A stretch of DNA of 28,223 nt from NCBI GenBank assembly GCA_036897485.1, contig JAYMTF010000930.1:1-28223 (forward strand), written 5' to 3'. This DNA comes from Pelargonium nanum. Its lineage: Eukaryota > Streptophyta > Magnoliopsida > Geraniales > Geraniaceae. The notes beneath the pieces were generated by a model, which saw only the letters and a list, made by a program, of their open reading frames with translations, was not told the origin of the DNA and did not search any database. The position numbers were made by a program, and so were the translations under genes. Below, piece after piece: positions 1-11,700 of this stretch. The first letter of the stretch is position 1; every line of letters starts with the position of its first letter.

Positions 1-620
1 CTCTTTTACAAGCCACCTTTGATTAACCAGAACCTGAAAAACCCTAACTGTCACCGGGGACAGAACTCGTCATACAGACAGAAAGACCACTTTTTTTAGA
101 GAAACCCTAGAGAAACTAGAATGATTTATTTAAGTTGACACATAATAACTAGACTTCATATTATTATTATGGAGGATAATTCTCCAATATTTCATTTAAA
201 AAAACTTGGTTCCATATCATTGTTTTGAATGACTAGACTACAATTTATACGTTGAAGAGGATTACACATGACTAGGGTTAAGTTAGAGACTAGAACTAGG
301 GTTTCGTTTTGCGGGCAGACAGGTTGATTCGTGGACTCAAGTTTGTAGGTTGTGGGTTGTCCATAATAAAACACAACGTTTTGTTTGATGTGGCATCGAT
401 GTTTCAAGTTTGTACACAAGAACTTGTATTTGACATGACATGACACCTGAAAAATCAATTATAGTCGGTTGAATGAATTTAATTATAAAAAATAAATCTA
501 TAATAAATAAAATAAAACAAAACCCTAACCAGAAGCTAAACCGAAAAATCTTGTCACGTTAGGGAAGCAAAATCATTTAACCCAAATAATAATATTGAAT
601 TTCGAAAAACTAAAATACGA
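1..620. other. AT-rich upstream region with telo-box-like motifs
   Basis: I see no supportable coding sequence here; the longest open frame (192-458, minus) is low-complexity and has no recognisable domain. The stretch carries several copies of the plant telo-box core AAACCCTA or its complement: about 40-48, 102-110, 271-279, 297-304 and 520-528. It lies directly upstream of the exonuclease gene and probably contains its promoter. Whether an upstream gene's promoter or UTR also reaches in from the left cannot be decided from the window. Confidence 0.5.
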
Positions 621-639
621 AAGACATAATTCTCCAAAC

Positions 640-843
640 TTGAGTCGACGTCTCCTCCGCCTCTAAGACTCCAAAACCTATCTGCCGCTGATACGTCGCC
701 GCCACCGCCACCGCTCCTTTTCGCCGCCGGAGAAGGTACGCTTCTTCTCTACTCAGACCATTCGTCATATTCTTCTATTGTAGGGTTACAGGTCACTGGC
801 AACCTAATGTATTACTCTTCTAGGTTATCTTCGGACTCAGAAA
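640..843 (+). promoter_or_regulatory. 5' leader of the SDN5-like gene with a short leader intron
   Basis: A pyrimidine- and CCG-rich segment (about 640-735, with a GCC/ACC triplet run at 694-716) looks like transcribed leader. A good donor (GAAG|GTACG) ends it at 735. An acceptor ending at 840 (GGACTCAG) then leaves only three bases before the start codon at 844. This gives a 105-base leader intron (736-840). There is no ATG in the proposed leader exon, so 844 is the first start codon. A second possible acceptor lies at about 823. The transcription start itself is not visible. Confidence 0.5.
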
Positions 844-3800
844 ATGCTCTCTTCAAAAGGCGAAGAAGCTCTGGCGTCGGAGGAAGAACAATCAAGCAGC
901 AGCGGCAAGAACAACAATGCTTCTAAATACTTCGATATTTATGGGCCACAAGTACTCTCTCTTATACTTTTTGTGTTTTGTTTTGTTTATTGGTGAAAAT
1001 TGTTAGGTTTTGTTTGGTTTGGGCACAGATGAATTGAAATATGAATGGAATGGTCACATTATAGGAGGTCTTGAGTAATGATCAATGTATATTTGGCAAA
1101 GAACACTTTCAATGAAATCAACCTTTATTTAGTGGCACAAGTTTGTTGATGCAGCTCATATTTCTTCTCAACTTGAGGTTTTAGCTATGTTTTGTTTTTT
1201 TAATAAGCCAACTTTCCAATGTGTGGTTCAGGGATGCCTTTCCATGCATGTAATTGCGTTTGCTTTCTCGTGGTTCTGCAATAGTAGTTTTCCTAATACC
1301 GTGCGAAAGTTAATAATCGGTGGGCATCGTGTAGTTGACTGTTCTTTGTTTCAGTTGCAAGTGTGGGAAGTTGGTGTTACGCCACATATAATTGAAAACT
1401 TGGGCAATGCTGTTTGCTGAATTTCACTATACTGAGGAGTTGCATTATTGATAATAGTCTAAGCAAGGTCTAGAGAATTGTAATGCTGAATTTCCTCAGT
1501 ATTTGCTAAAAAAACCTGAGAACACATTACATCTTGAGCCATTTGTGGGTAAAAACAATCTGATGCATCTTTTTGCCTTTTCACATTATTCCTTGAGCCA
1601 TATCAAGTGCTAGTTTTCTAACAACAAATAATGAAATAATTGTACCCGTATAATTGATAAAAATTAAGTTATTTAGTGGGTATTGTGGCATTGCTGGGGG
1701 ATGTGATGTAACACATGATCTGATATGACTTTTCAGGCGAAAGCTGACGTTGTCTTCAACATGCCTCAAAGTAACTCAACTTTGAATTTACAAGTAAGTT
1801 TTATTGGCATGCAAACATTCCAGGTTCTCTGTCAGCTACTGTAAATAGCATAAACATCCTTAATCTTGTTTTAAAAAAAACAGGACATTCAAGGCCTTGT
1901 TTCCTGGGTGCTTGCGGATGGATTTATGCCTTCATGGGTTTTTGTAAAAGTAAAGATCTCTCTTCCTCTTCACCTCCTATTTATTGCCTTTTGGCGGATG
2001 TACGTGCATTATCGCGTATATGTTTGTGCTATGTTTCTTATGAAAAATGTTCTATTTGAAAATAAATTAAGAAGCAAATAGTGCCATTCGTGATGGATTG
2101 AGTTTTTTTTTTGTTCCGGTAAGGTTTTATTTGTATAGAGGCACTGAACTATCATTCTAATGGTTTGCAGAACAAGCCCTTGATTCCAAAAGTGGTTATG
2201 GTTTATGCCCCAGGTCTGGATGCGTCTTTGTACTTATCACAGTCAAAGTTGCTTTCAAGTTTTAAAGAATTTTGTGGCAATCCAAGGCCAGTTTTAGCTC
2301 TTAGGTTGGCAGAAAACTCTTTCACCATTGTCTCTGTTTTGGTTTCCTTGCAACATGTTTTTATTTTATTTTTATTTTTTTCTTCTATGCTAGTTGTGTA
2401 TCAGATGGAATGCAAACCATAGATGCACTCCTAACAAGCAAGACAAAGAGGAAGAGAACTTCTAAAGACTCAGGTTCAAGGGAACCTGCCCAGACATCTG
2501 AACAAGGTTGGCTGTTTGCCACACAAGTTACTTGCTTCTTCTTTTTTCATCTCATAGTAGGTAATAAGAAAATCCAGTGAAGGATCAAAAACAGGAATCA
2601 CCTATGTGCACTACCTGTCTCTAGAAATCATTAAAACCGATGCATAGGCTGTCCAAAAACTTTAAAAAAGAAAAAGAAATGCAGAGTTTTCTTCACTGAA
2701 GTTAAGGCAGCTAATGGCTATTCAATGGGCAGTACTCTGATTATGAAATTCTTCTAGAATCTATTTTCATTGTGAAGTCATGTTACATTTAATAATGTTT
2801 AAAAAGATAGGTGCTTGATCTTCTGGTGTGAGTGAAATGAAATCAGATGATATGTCATATCAATATGCACATCCTAGATTCAATTTACTTATTGCTATCA
2901 CATAGTTTTTCTTCAATAGAATCTCTCATGTCTATTAACTGTAAGAATAAGTTTATTCTGCCTAATCAAATTGGGTATACCAGTTATGTAGTTGTTAATA
3001 TGCAGTTGTCTCATACTATCGCAGAATTGCTTTATGTTATATTAAATTTTAGCTTGTCAATATAACATCGCACTTTCACCTTTCAGAGACATGTAGTTCC
3101 AATGTAAATAGACCATCCTTTGAGGAATTTGTGAAAGATGTACCATTCCCTGTCACATATTACACACTTACTGCCAAGGAACTTGAAGATAATGGATATC
3201 ACCACGATCAAGAAGGTGATTTGCATCTCTTACAGTTTTTTTTGTTGTTGTTGTTGTCATTATTCCTAAGTTTATAGTTTCATCATACATCTTTAATAAT
3301 CAACTAATTAGATGATTTATTAATACTTATATTTATGTCACACAGGTTTTCTTTCTACTCTTCCTACTCCTTCAGGATCTTCATTTCACAAAATGTTGGC
3401 ACTTGATTGCGAGATGGTAATTTCATAAATATCAATATAGACTTAAAGACTATTTCTAGATTATATTAGTGCTTTATTTCTATGGTTTCCTCTAGCATGA
3501 CAGCATTACATGTTAGGAAAATTTATGGTTGGTGTCAAAATAGGCTCTCTTTTTTAACAGTTAGTTAATTGCAGTACTCACTACGTATTGGCCACTTTCT
3601 ATGTCTTCTAGTGTATCACAAGTGAAGGTTTTGAGCTTACAAGAGTGACCCTGGTGGATATCAAAGGGCAGGTATACTCCACTATAATTCCTTTTATTTT
3701 AATACTTCATAAGGAATTGGGGTTTATCGTCAGTTTTTCTTTTGTCCGTGTGTTCATTACATTTTATGTTGTACTGGGAAGTTTCTATCTGATTCCTGAT

Positions 3801-6661
3801 TGTGTTCATTTTGTATGGATCATTGTCATTTTGGCACTAGTATATACAACTTTGAGATTTAGGGGTCCATTCACAGTCCATTGCATCTCAATTCTGGCGC
3901 TACTGTTTTCAACCTCAGCATATTCAAATCCTCTTACATCCTGTTGTTAGTCTTTAACATGCTGCCACCACTAAATTATAGTATTTAGGATTACACATGA
4001 AATGGTGTTCAGCTCTGTTCCATCTAGACTCATACCATCGTTTTGGGACATGTTTCTTTTTGCAATTAGACTTCTTCACTTGTTTATCTTGGTATTTAGT
4101 ACTTAATGTGCTCCTTTTACTATTGCTTGTTGGTGGACTATCTGAAATCAGTTTTAACTATGGTACAAATAGGCCTTTATTTCCTTGTGTTTATAAACTT
4201 CTTTTGCTCGACTTTCTGTAGGTTGTGTTGGATAAATTGGTCAAACCTTCAAACGCCATCACTGACTACAACACGAGGTATGTTCTATATAATACACTGG
4301 ATAACAATTCTCTTAATTACAAAGTTTTTTATACAACCATTTATAGACACGGAAAAAAAAACACAATTTTTAAGATTTGGTTCTCTTTGCCATAATTTAA
4401 ATTAGGGCTTTTATTTTACATGGATTGGGTCAACAAATTTTGAAACTGAAGACGAGTCAAATAATCAGTAGTGAGTGTAAAAGGCTTATAAGAAAGAATA
4501 ACAGTTTTGGTTAGTATACATGCGGCACTATAACACCTCTTTGTGCAACTAATGTTTTTTAAGGTGAATGTTCGAAAATGGTCTCCTTAGCATCCATTTT
4601 GTGCCAATTTCATCCCCAATTTGATTTTTTTTTTCCAAATTAGCCCCCTTAGTATCAACTTTTGCTATGAAATGATCCCCTTAGTAGCCATTTCGTTCAA
4701 AATTGGTCATTCTCATGTTTGTAATTTTTTTTGAATTAAAAATGAGAAAAAAATGCCACATCAGCCAATTTAGAGGGCATTGTGGCCGTAGAAACCAACT
4801 CGGAACAAAAAGTTGATACTAAGGGGATTAAATTTGAATAAAAATAAAATTAGGCCCCAAAGTTGCACAAATTGGATACTAAGGGGACCATTTTGTTACA
4901 AACTCCTTTTCTAAATTCAATTTTTATCTAAATTCTCTCTCATAAAAAATTGACTTTTTTATTTGCAACTAATAACTATGGTTGGTTACACAGGTATAGT
5001 GGAATCACATGTGAGATGTTAAATGGGATAACAACTAGTCTCAAAGATATTCAGGTTTCTTACTCTAGTCTTCTCTTGTGCATGAGTTGAGGTGCACAAA
5101 TACTTATGCTTTGGAGATTATTGTCAAATGTTATATGATTATTTTCAGGAAGAATTTCTCAAGCTTGTTTCCAAAGACACAGTTTTAGTCGGGCATTCTC
5201 TGGAAAATGACTTGTTAGCGTTGAAGATCTCTCACACTTTGGTGATTGATACTGCAGTGTTATACAAGCATCCCCGAGGTGCATCTTACAAGACTGCTCT
5301 TCGAGTTCTTGCCAAGCGATTCCTTTCTAGAGAGATACAGCAGTCAGGGAATGGACATGACAGCACTGAAGATGCAAGAGCCGCTTTGGATTTGGCATTA
5401 TTAAAGATAAAACACGGTAATAAACTTATTTAATCTAGTATTTATGTGCATGGATTTTGAGAAAGGGTGGTCTTAATAGTTTAATAGAAACTTTTTGGAT
5501 GGTCGTTGCTGCTACAAGTTGAATGATTTCGCCTTTGGATGACCATAAAAACTGCAACTCCTTATTCTGTAAAACTTATTCATATTTCTTTTGTGTTTAT
5601 AAGTATTTGCACAATCTTTATGTATATCTTTTCGTTTTGATACAAGGACCCGATTTTGGTGCACCTCCATCATTCATGCGAAAAAAGCTCCTCACAGTCT
5701 TAAGTGAGAGCAACAAAGTCTCCTCTTTAATTGATGATATTTCGATTGTGAAACGCTATGCTGCCGAGTCATCCCATGCATTTCCCGTGTCTTCCGATGA
5801 TGAAGCACTTTCAAAGGCTATGAAAGAGGTAAATTTTATAATTCGGTCACACATTTGTACGCCTTCTTAGTTCTAGCTACACAATTGCAAAAGTGTTAAC
5901 ATTTACTGGTGGTTTTAGGCGAAGAATGACCGAGTACACTTCGTCTGGACTCAGTTCTCAGAACTCCATTCGTATTATAAGAAACAAGCGGCTGATACGG
6001 ATAAGTTAAATGGAAAACTTGCAGAGATGATATCACTGGTTACTTGTCAAAAGAAGCCTGCCAACAAGAAGGGCCTCAAAAGCAGCATAACATCCGAACT
6101 CAAGGAGATTCTACGTCGTATGAACACGAGAGTTCGTAGCCTCTACGCCACACTACCCACAAACACAATGCTTATAATTTGCACTGGCCATGGGAACACA
6201 GCTATTGTCCATAGGTACGTCAGCTACATTTATCATTTGTTTATTTTGCCGTCCTTATATATATATATAAATATAAATAAACTGGACGAGGATAGATAGA
6301 ACATGTCATTTTGTCGAATTTAGAAAATCAGCATCGTGATAGGACTGAATTGATCCACATACTACCTAATTACTTTTCAATATACTAAGAAGGAACATAC
6401 AAAGGATGGAGAAATGCTTGTTTAATATCTTCAACTTATCGTCTACAACTCGTCATCATTTCTGTTTTCCGAGTTGTCAAACAAATTCCATTTTATCTTC
6501 TAATATTTGTTTGCCATATCTATGTGCATGGACACAGGTTAAGGAAAATGCTAGTTGAAAACACTGAGACCCCGTTGTGCCGCGAGAAGATTGTAAAGGT
6601 CCTGGAAGAGCTCCAGGCCCAAGCAGAAGTAGCTTTGTGTTTCGTAGGCGTAAAACAGTGA
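844..6661 (+). CDS. SDN5: Small-RNA-degrading nuclease 5-like DEDDh 3'-5' exoribonuclease
   Basis: Fourteen coding exons join in phase: 844-951, 1737-1793, 1884-1949, 2171-2304, 2394-2506, 3087-3215, 3346-3416, 3612-3671, 4222-4277, 4994-5054, 5149-5416, 5647-5828, 5919-6214 and 6538-6661. They encode 574 residues, close to the size I recall for Arabidopsis SDN5. Visible motifs are a basic nuclear-signal-like run at 138-146 (KTKRKRTSK), ExoI LALDCEM (D223, E225), Exo[11 protein letters not shown] (D306) and ExoIII HDSTEDA (H355, D360). The DEDDh catalytic set is therefore complete. SDN/REX-family enzymes trim RNA 3' ends; in plants SDN1-3 degrade mature small RNAs, and the SDN5 branch is more like animal NEF-sp/REXO5. 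The C-terminal 140 residues are charged and helical-looking, and I see no clear RNP motif. The start is the first ATG after the leader intron. Activity on small RNA is inferred from the family. Confidence 0.9.
3241..3257. repeat. GTT microsatellite in exonuclease intron 6
   Basis: Five GTT units directly follow a T-run just inside the intron that begins at 3216. A (TTG) tail can mark a plant LINE end, but no LINE-like sequence precedes this one, so it is called a simple repeat. Confidence 0.6.
4571..4899. repeat. Foldback (inverted-repeat) element in intron 9 of the SDN5-like gene
   Basis: Two arms of about 95 bases (4571-4665 and 4806-4899) are imperfect reverse complements around a loop of about 140 bases. 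Matched blocks are AAATGGTCTCCTTAG on the left with CTAAGGGGACCATTT on the right, and CCCTTAGTATCAACTTTT with AAAAGTTGATACTAAGGGG. Within the arms the CCCCTTAGTA-like unit is itself repeated (near 4583, 4645, 4678), so the hairpin is compound. This is typical of a MULE-like MITE or other foldback element. It sits wholly inside the intron 4278-4993. No target-site duplication was established and no transposase is present, so the family is unassigned. Confidence 0.7.
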
Positions 6662-6800
6662 CTACACAGCTTCGAGGTCCCGTTTCCAAGGTCTCGTGAT
6701 GAGATTTAGCGGAATCAGTGCAGAATCTCACAATTTTGATGTAAACAGAGAAGTAGAATTGCTATTTAAATCTTGTAATTGAAATTACAATTATAATTAT
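6662..6800 (+). terminator. 3' UTR of the SDN5-like gene with a small hairpin
   Basis: Sequence after the stop is non-coding and turns AT-rich near 6760. A perfect 8-base inverted repeat with a 2-base loop (TTGTAATT-GA-AATTACAA, 6773-6790) lies where polyadenylation would be expected. No canonical AATAAA was seen nearby, so the exact cleavage site is unknown. Some pairing is expected by chance in such AT-rich sequence. Confidence 0.35.
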
Positions 6801-6859
6801 GCTCGTATTTTATGTTATCTGATGCAATTTTCACGTTATGTTCAAAAGTAATTGCTTCT

Positions 6860-6920
6860 AGATTTTTGGTATATGATATCGAACCTAAAACCTTGAGAGA
6901 AGCAAGCGCCTTAAGCCATT
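6860..6920 (-). repeat. tRNA-like (SINE or tRNA-pseudogene) fragment
   Basis: Read on the minus strand this shows a box-A-like TGGCTTAAGGCG (6918-6907) followed by a box-B-like GGTTCGATATC (6885-6875), a spacing suited to an RNA polymerase III internal promoter. No cloverleaf with intact acceptor and anticodon arms could be drawn, so it is not called a functional tRNA. A degenerate tRNA-derived SINE head is the likeliest reading. Confidence 0.4.
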
Positions 6921-6929
6921 TGTCCTGTT

Positions 6930-7290
6930 GATGGCTGTTTATTTACGTTAAATTAAAATAATTTAGGCTATATATATTTTTTTCATACACAACAACATAT
7001 ATTACTAAATCGACTAAAAACTCGAGCCAAATGTGGTCATATTTTGGGGTTTTTTTAGGAAAAGAAATTATAATTATAATTAAAATTATATCAATTTACC
7101 CCTTCAAAAAAATAATTACTGTATATCAATTTACACAAAAGTGAAAAAAAATATCTAAACAATGAATTTGAGTACAGATTCGGAAACAAAAGAGGAATAG
7201 ACGCAGAGGGTGAAGCGCCCAATCATCAAATAATTCAAAAATGAGATAAATATATAGAAAATTATCAAATCTGATATCTTTCTCATCATC
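6930..7290. other. Intergenic spacer between the SDN5-like and BAG6-like genes
   Basis: AT-rich sequence with alternating A/T runs and no supportable open frame. The overlapping minus-strand open frames at 7126-7365 run into the leader of the next gene and look fortuitous. It probably includes the promoter of the BAG6-like gene, but I could not fix a TATA box with confidence. Confidence 0.4.
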
Positions 7291-7416
7291 ATCACTGTGT
7301 CGAATCGATCGACACAGAAACACGAGATAGATAGATAGAGAGAGATACACAAAATCAGTAATCAATCACGCCTCTCTCTCTCTCTCTCTGCCCCTCAGTT
7401 TAGGCTTTTCCTCAAG
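7291..7416 (+). promoter_or_regulatory. 5' leader exon of the BAG6-like gene with hairpin and CT tract
   Basis: A strong donor (CTCAAG|GTATGA) ends a leader exon at 7416, and the acceptor at 8724 (TTTTTCAG) leads to the start codon at 8748. The leader holds a perfect 9-base inverted repeat with a 5-base loop (CTGTGTCGA-ATCGA-TCGACACAG, 7295-7317), a GATA/GA run (7324-7345) and a (CT)9 tract (7372-7389). Such pyrimidine tracts are common around plant transcription starts. The actual start site is not visible, so the hairpin could lie in promoter or in 5' UTR. Confidence 0.55.
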
Positions 7417-7840
7417 GTATGAATCGTTTTCGTTTCTCAATCTCTGCCTCTGAATTTTGGAAATTGATCAAAATTTTCATTTTGGATTAATTTTTGCCCG
7501 TATGTAGCCAATTGGGCAATCGGGTCGAGGGTTGATGTCAGTTTAGTGTTGTATCTGAAGCCATGCGCGTTTTCGTCTGTTTATGTATTGCTTCATTTCT
7601 TAGCTGATGGTGTTTTTTTTTCTTTAACTTAAATTTGTTTATTTGAATTTTTATTTTTGAAAAAAAATTGTTTTTGAGTAGTGGGTTGTTTGCATTTGAC
7701 ATGCTGGTGCTGCAATTTATGACTTTTTGATACTGCTAGAATGAATGTAGATTTGATTTTGTATAAATATTACATTTTTTACCTCTTTAATTATCCTATA
7801 TAGTTTGAATATGATTTGTGAATTATAAAATTGGGAGGTA

Positions 7841-8028
7841 TAGGGGTAGGCCTGAGCTAACATGGAATGAAGTGGTAAGAATATACGTAATAACAAATGA
7901 CTCATCGGAGGAGATAACATTAGAAAGGATGGAGTGAAGAACACTACCTGAAGATCCTAAGGAGTTCTGCTAAAAGATTTGTGCTGCCGACCCCAATGTT
8001 GTTGGGCAGTGGCTTGGTTGTTGTTGTA
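7841..8028 (+). mobile_element. 3' end of a decayed RTE-type LINE
   Basis: One frame reads a decayed reverse-transcriptase tail: RPELTWNEVVRIYV at the start, RMEWRTL-like sequence broken by a stop in place of W, then KICAADPN. This matches the RGRP..TW.EV - EWR..I..ADP ending of plant RTE/LINE proteins. It is followed by the characteristic 3' terminus TGCCGACCCCAATGTTGTTG, then GGCTTGG and a (TTG)n tail ending near 8026. In-frame stops make it dead. It lies in the leader intron (7417-8724) in the same orientation as the host gene. The 5' truncation is typical of LINE insertion. Confidence 0.65.
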
Positions 8029-8747
8029 AAAAGCTATAAAGGGTTTATATCTATTAGTTTCTGGTCCATTGGATTGGTTTACACTATCCTGTACTGGCTC
8101 TCCTACCTCAATGCCCATACAGCTTCCCAACCTTAGGTGGACTTAACTCAAGACTGCTGCTATCAATTTATATAATAGTTACTGCAGCATACTCTTTCAA
8201 CGTGACAATGACAATAGTAGGGTCACTGGATTGCTTTGGGTAGATATGAATGCCGGTAGATTTCACTGACATTATTGGTAGAAGCTTCAGCATAGAGTAT
8301 ATGATAGCGGTCCTATAGATTATAGGGTTTGGGCTAGACATTCGTCTGCTATACCTTTCAGCTATGATCCTCTCCCTAATTATTAATATACCTGCTGGAG
8401 ATATTTTCCATCTCCCAATTACTTGTTTTCAGTTCCCCCTTTATTGGTTAGGTGTTGGCTGTCTACAGTTTATGCTTGTTTTGTTCTGAATGGATTTGTA
8501 GTAGACCATTGACTTCTTCTAATGTGTTTTGTTGAATAACCATACAGAACCGTTTTTATTTGGCAATTTATTTTATTTAGTTTTTGTATTATCTGGTGAG
8601 TAGAAGAAAACAGAAATGCACTTATTATTCACTGCATGTTGATACTTAATTAGTTAATTTGACCATTACTTTGGTCTGCTTTCCAGTGGTGTTAATTAGT
8701 TATAATTTTTTTTTTCTTTTTCAGGTGTTGGTTGAGTTGTATAGAAG

Positions 8748-11700
8748 ATGGGAAGTAATGGCGGTGATGAAGTAATGATTTCTGGCTGTTGTGAGACCGA
8801 ATGTTCTGAAGCCACGACCATTGAGATAAAGATAAAAACTTTGGATTCTCAAACATATTCTTTGCACGTGGATAAATGTGTAAGGATCATCTACTTCTCC
8901 ATTTCTAGTTCTTCCAACATTTCTTCCTAGTTTGTCTTCTTGATGAGTTACAGTATATTCCCTATTGGTTTGGTTCAGTCAACAATACAAATCATTTAAT
9001 ACTTATTTGTTATATGAAATATATTCAGAGAGATAGTGGGATGTTATTTTGTGAATTTATCTAATTTCTGAGTTTATTTTATTATATGTAACTAGTGATA
9101 TAATTACTATTAAAATGTAAAATTCTGTTTTTAATAACTGCTATATATGTTGGCATTCCTCCACTCTTCACATAGCTGTCGTTTTGCTAGTGATTTGCAT
9201 ACGAGTTGGTGTTAAAATGTAAAATTTGATTTTAACAGTTTTACTTTGTGAAATTGGAAATGAATTACTATAGATGAAATTGAATATGCATTTGGTATTC
9301 TTATATGTGACTGTTTTTCCATTTTCGGATATAGACTAAACTTAATACCTTACTTTTTCTTCCACAAATATTTTACCCACATCCACAACACACGTAATAT
9401 ACAGTAACTTTACCATATTTCCTTTGCTATCCTACAAGTCCAAAATGACAAACATAAACATCATGTGTTGTATGGATTATGACTTGTTTTTTTTCTTTCT
9501 TGTTTGCATTATTCACAAATGTCTTGCAGGTCCCTGTTCCTGCATTGAAGGAGCAAATTGCTACTGTTACAGGTGTGGTCTCTGAACAACAGCGCCTAAT
9601 ATGCCGGGGAAGAGTCTTGAAGGATGATCAACTCCTCTCAGCCTACCGTATCCTTTTTGTTTTGAAGTTTACTCTGTAACTGTTGGAGCCTTGCCACAAT
9701 CTCTTTTTTCTTTTTGGGTATATCTTAGTCATTTATCCTTTTGAAATATTTTAGCCGCCTTTTTTACTCAAACAGTGCTCTCTGGGCATCTACATTTAAT
9801 CATCTCAATATTTGAATTCTTTCTCCGTGCAACAAGTTATCAGGCAGTGTAGACAGTGTCATAGGACAGTAGATTGTGTTCCCTTTTCATCCCTCTATCT
9901 GATTTTGCAATTAGATACCATGTCAAAAACCGTGGCCTGGTGTCTTGTGTCCTCACTTTTTAAGTCAGAAACCAAAAGAAGTTTATTTTCATCGGATAAA
10001 TATAATGTTATTTCACATTAATAAATAATAACTAACATAAACCAGACCATCTTACCGTGGTATTTAAAATAAAGAACATTGGAATTTATTTACCAGTGCG
10101 GTCAGGCAATAGCTCTAGGCAAGTGATTGCAACATGTGTACGGTCTTTACTTAGTTGTAGCTTCTGTTATAAAGCAATATGTCAGTGAAAGATGGGTATA
10201 GCATCTTTACTTGCTTACAAATCTTATGTGACATATTGGTCTCGTATTGTGTAAAACCCATCACATCTTTGCCATATACAAAGTTAAGTATTATTTGGTA
10301 TGAATATGAATTGCTATTGTCAAACTTTTTGAATGCTTAGTTTGTCATTGCATGCAACATTATGTATCATGTTTTGTGGTTTCCCTTTTAGTTCTCACTG
10401 TTCACAAATTTTCGTTACTTGCAATGATAGTTTACTGAAAAGGATAGCATTTGAGGCAGTGATATTTTGAGAAAAAAAGAAAAGTATGAGAGTACGATCT
10501 TGTTTCAGCATGGTTTTAGCCTATGTTTTTTTAAGTTATGGTTTAGCATATTACTGGTACCTATTGAGCCGTTTGTTATATGTTTTATATTGTTTTTGCA
10601 CATTTGTTCTACTTAATTGGATTTAGATGTTGAAGACGGCCACACTTTACATCTAGTTGTTAGACAACCGATTTCTACAACATTCGAGGACATGCCCAAT
10701 GATCCAGGTAGGCTGTGTTGTTTGCTAGTCATGGTCAGCTTGGTTTCAAGTTATTATTTTTTATTAGCACTTAACATTATACCAATCTGGACATTATTCT
10801 TGTTATGTTTTGGTGATGAATGGATTTTCTGAAGTCAGAACATTACCATGACTATGGTATTTTACAGTAGGCTGGATGTCTCCTATTATCTTTTGCCAAT
10901 TGTTACTCACAGTGAGCTCGGCTATATATGTAGTTTTTAGGTTAGTAGAGAGAGAAAAAATGTAGATATGATGTTGTGAATATGTGATAAATTATAACAA
11001 AATAGTAAGTATTGACATCTTTTATGCAATGAAAAATATATAGATATTACTTCAAATAAAAATAAATAATTATTTATATGATTCTTATTCTTAAGCTTCA
11101 GAATGCTATTAATGTAAGTGTTACTCAATATTTATAATTAGATTACAGAATCAAGTTAGGGAAACTGACATGAAATGAAGGTGCATGAGAGAATTGTTCA
11201 TTAAATTGTGAATTATATGAATCTGACGTACATCCAAAATTTATGTAGTTATTGGTGTTAAGTGTTAACTGTGAATCATGAAGCTATACGTAGAATTTAA
11301 CCATCAACCCAAAACCTCAAACTGTTTTGCTTGTATGGAGTTTGTACTGAAATTTCTGGCATTTGTAAATGTATTTTTCTCTACACTTTCTAATCTGTTT
11401 GTGTTTTGCTTCAAGAAAATAAGTATGCCTTCACTGATAATCTTCATGTCAGTAATTATGTTCATGTCAATTGCCTTCTTCTCTTTCTTTCTTTTTTTGA
11501 GTTTTTTTTTGGTTCCTTGCATATTCATGCTATGGCTTTGTTTTGCCAGAAAGTTTTGACTATTAAGCAGCGTCTGCAGGAACCGATACTTTTTCAGGTC
11601 CTCATTATAGTCAAGCTGGTCCTAGAATAGTGGTTGGTACAGTAAACCTTTCTGAACAAGGAGATGGAGTTTTTCCAGAACTCAGTCACGTAAGTATTAG

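Noticed and set aside
3645..3950. Open frame of 101 codons running from the exonuclease exon into the following intron
   Set aside because: It is exon 8 (3612-3671) read through its donor into a T-rich intron; the spliced frame continues the DEDDh domain at 4222.
6860..6920. Functional tRNA gene on the minus strand
   Set aside because: Box A and B resemblances exist but no cloverleaf with paired acceptor and anticodon arms could be drawn.
11278..11630. Three overlapping open frames in the intron before 11598
   Set aside because: They are Phe/Lys-rich low-complexity frames on both strands of a T-rich intron, with no domain and no splice partner in phase.
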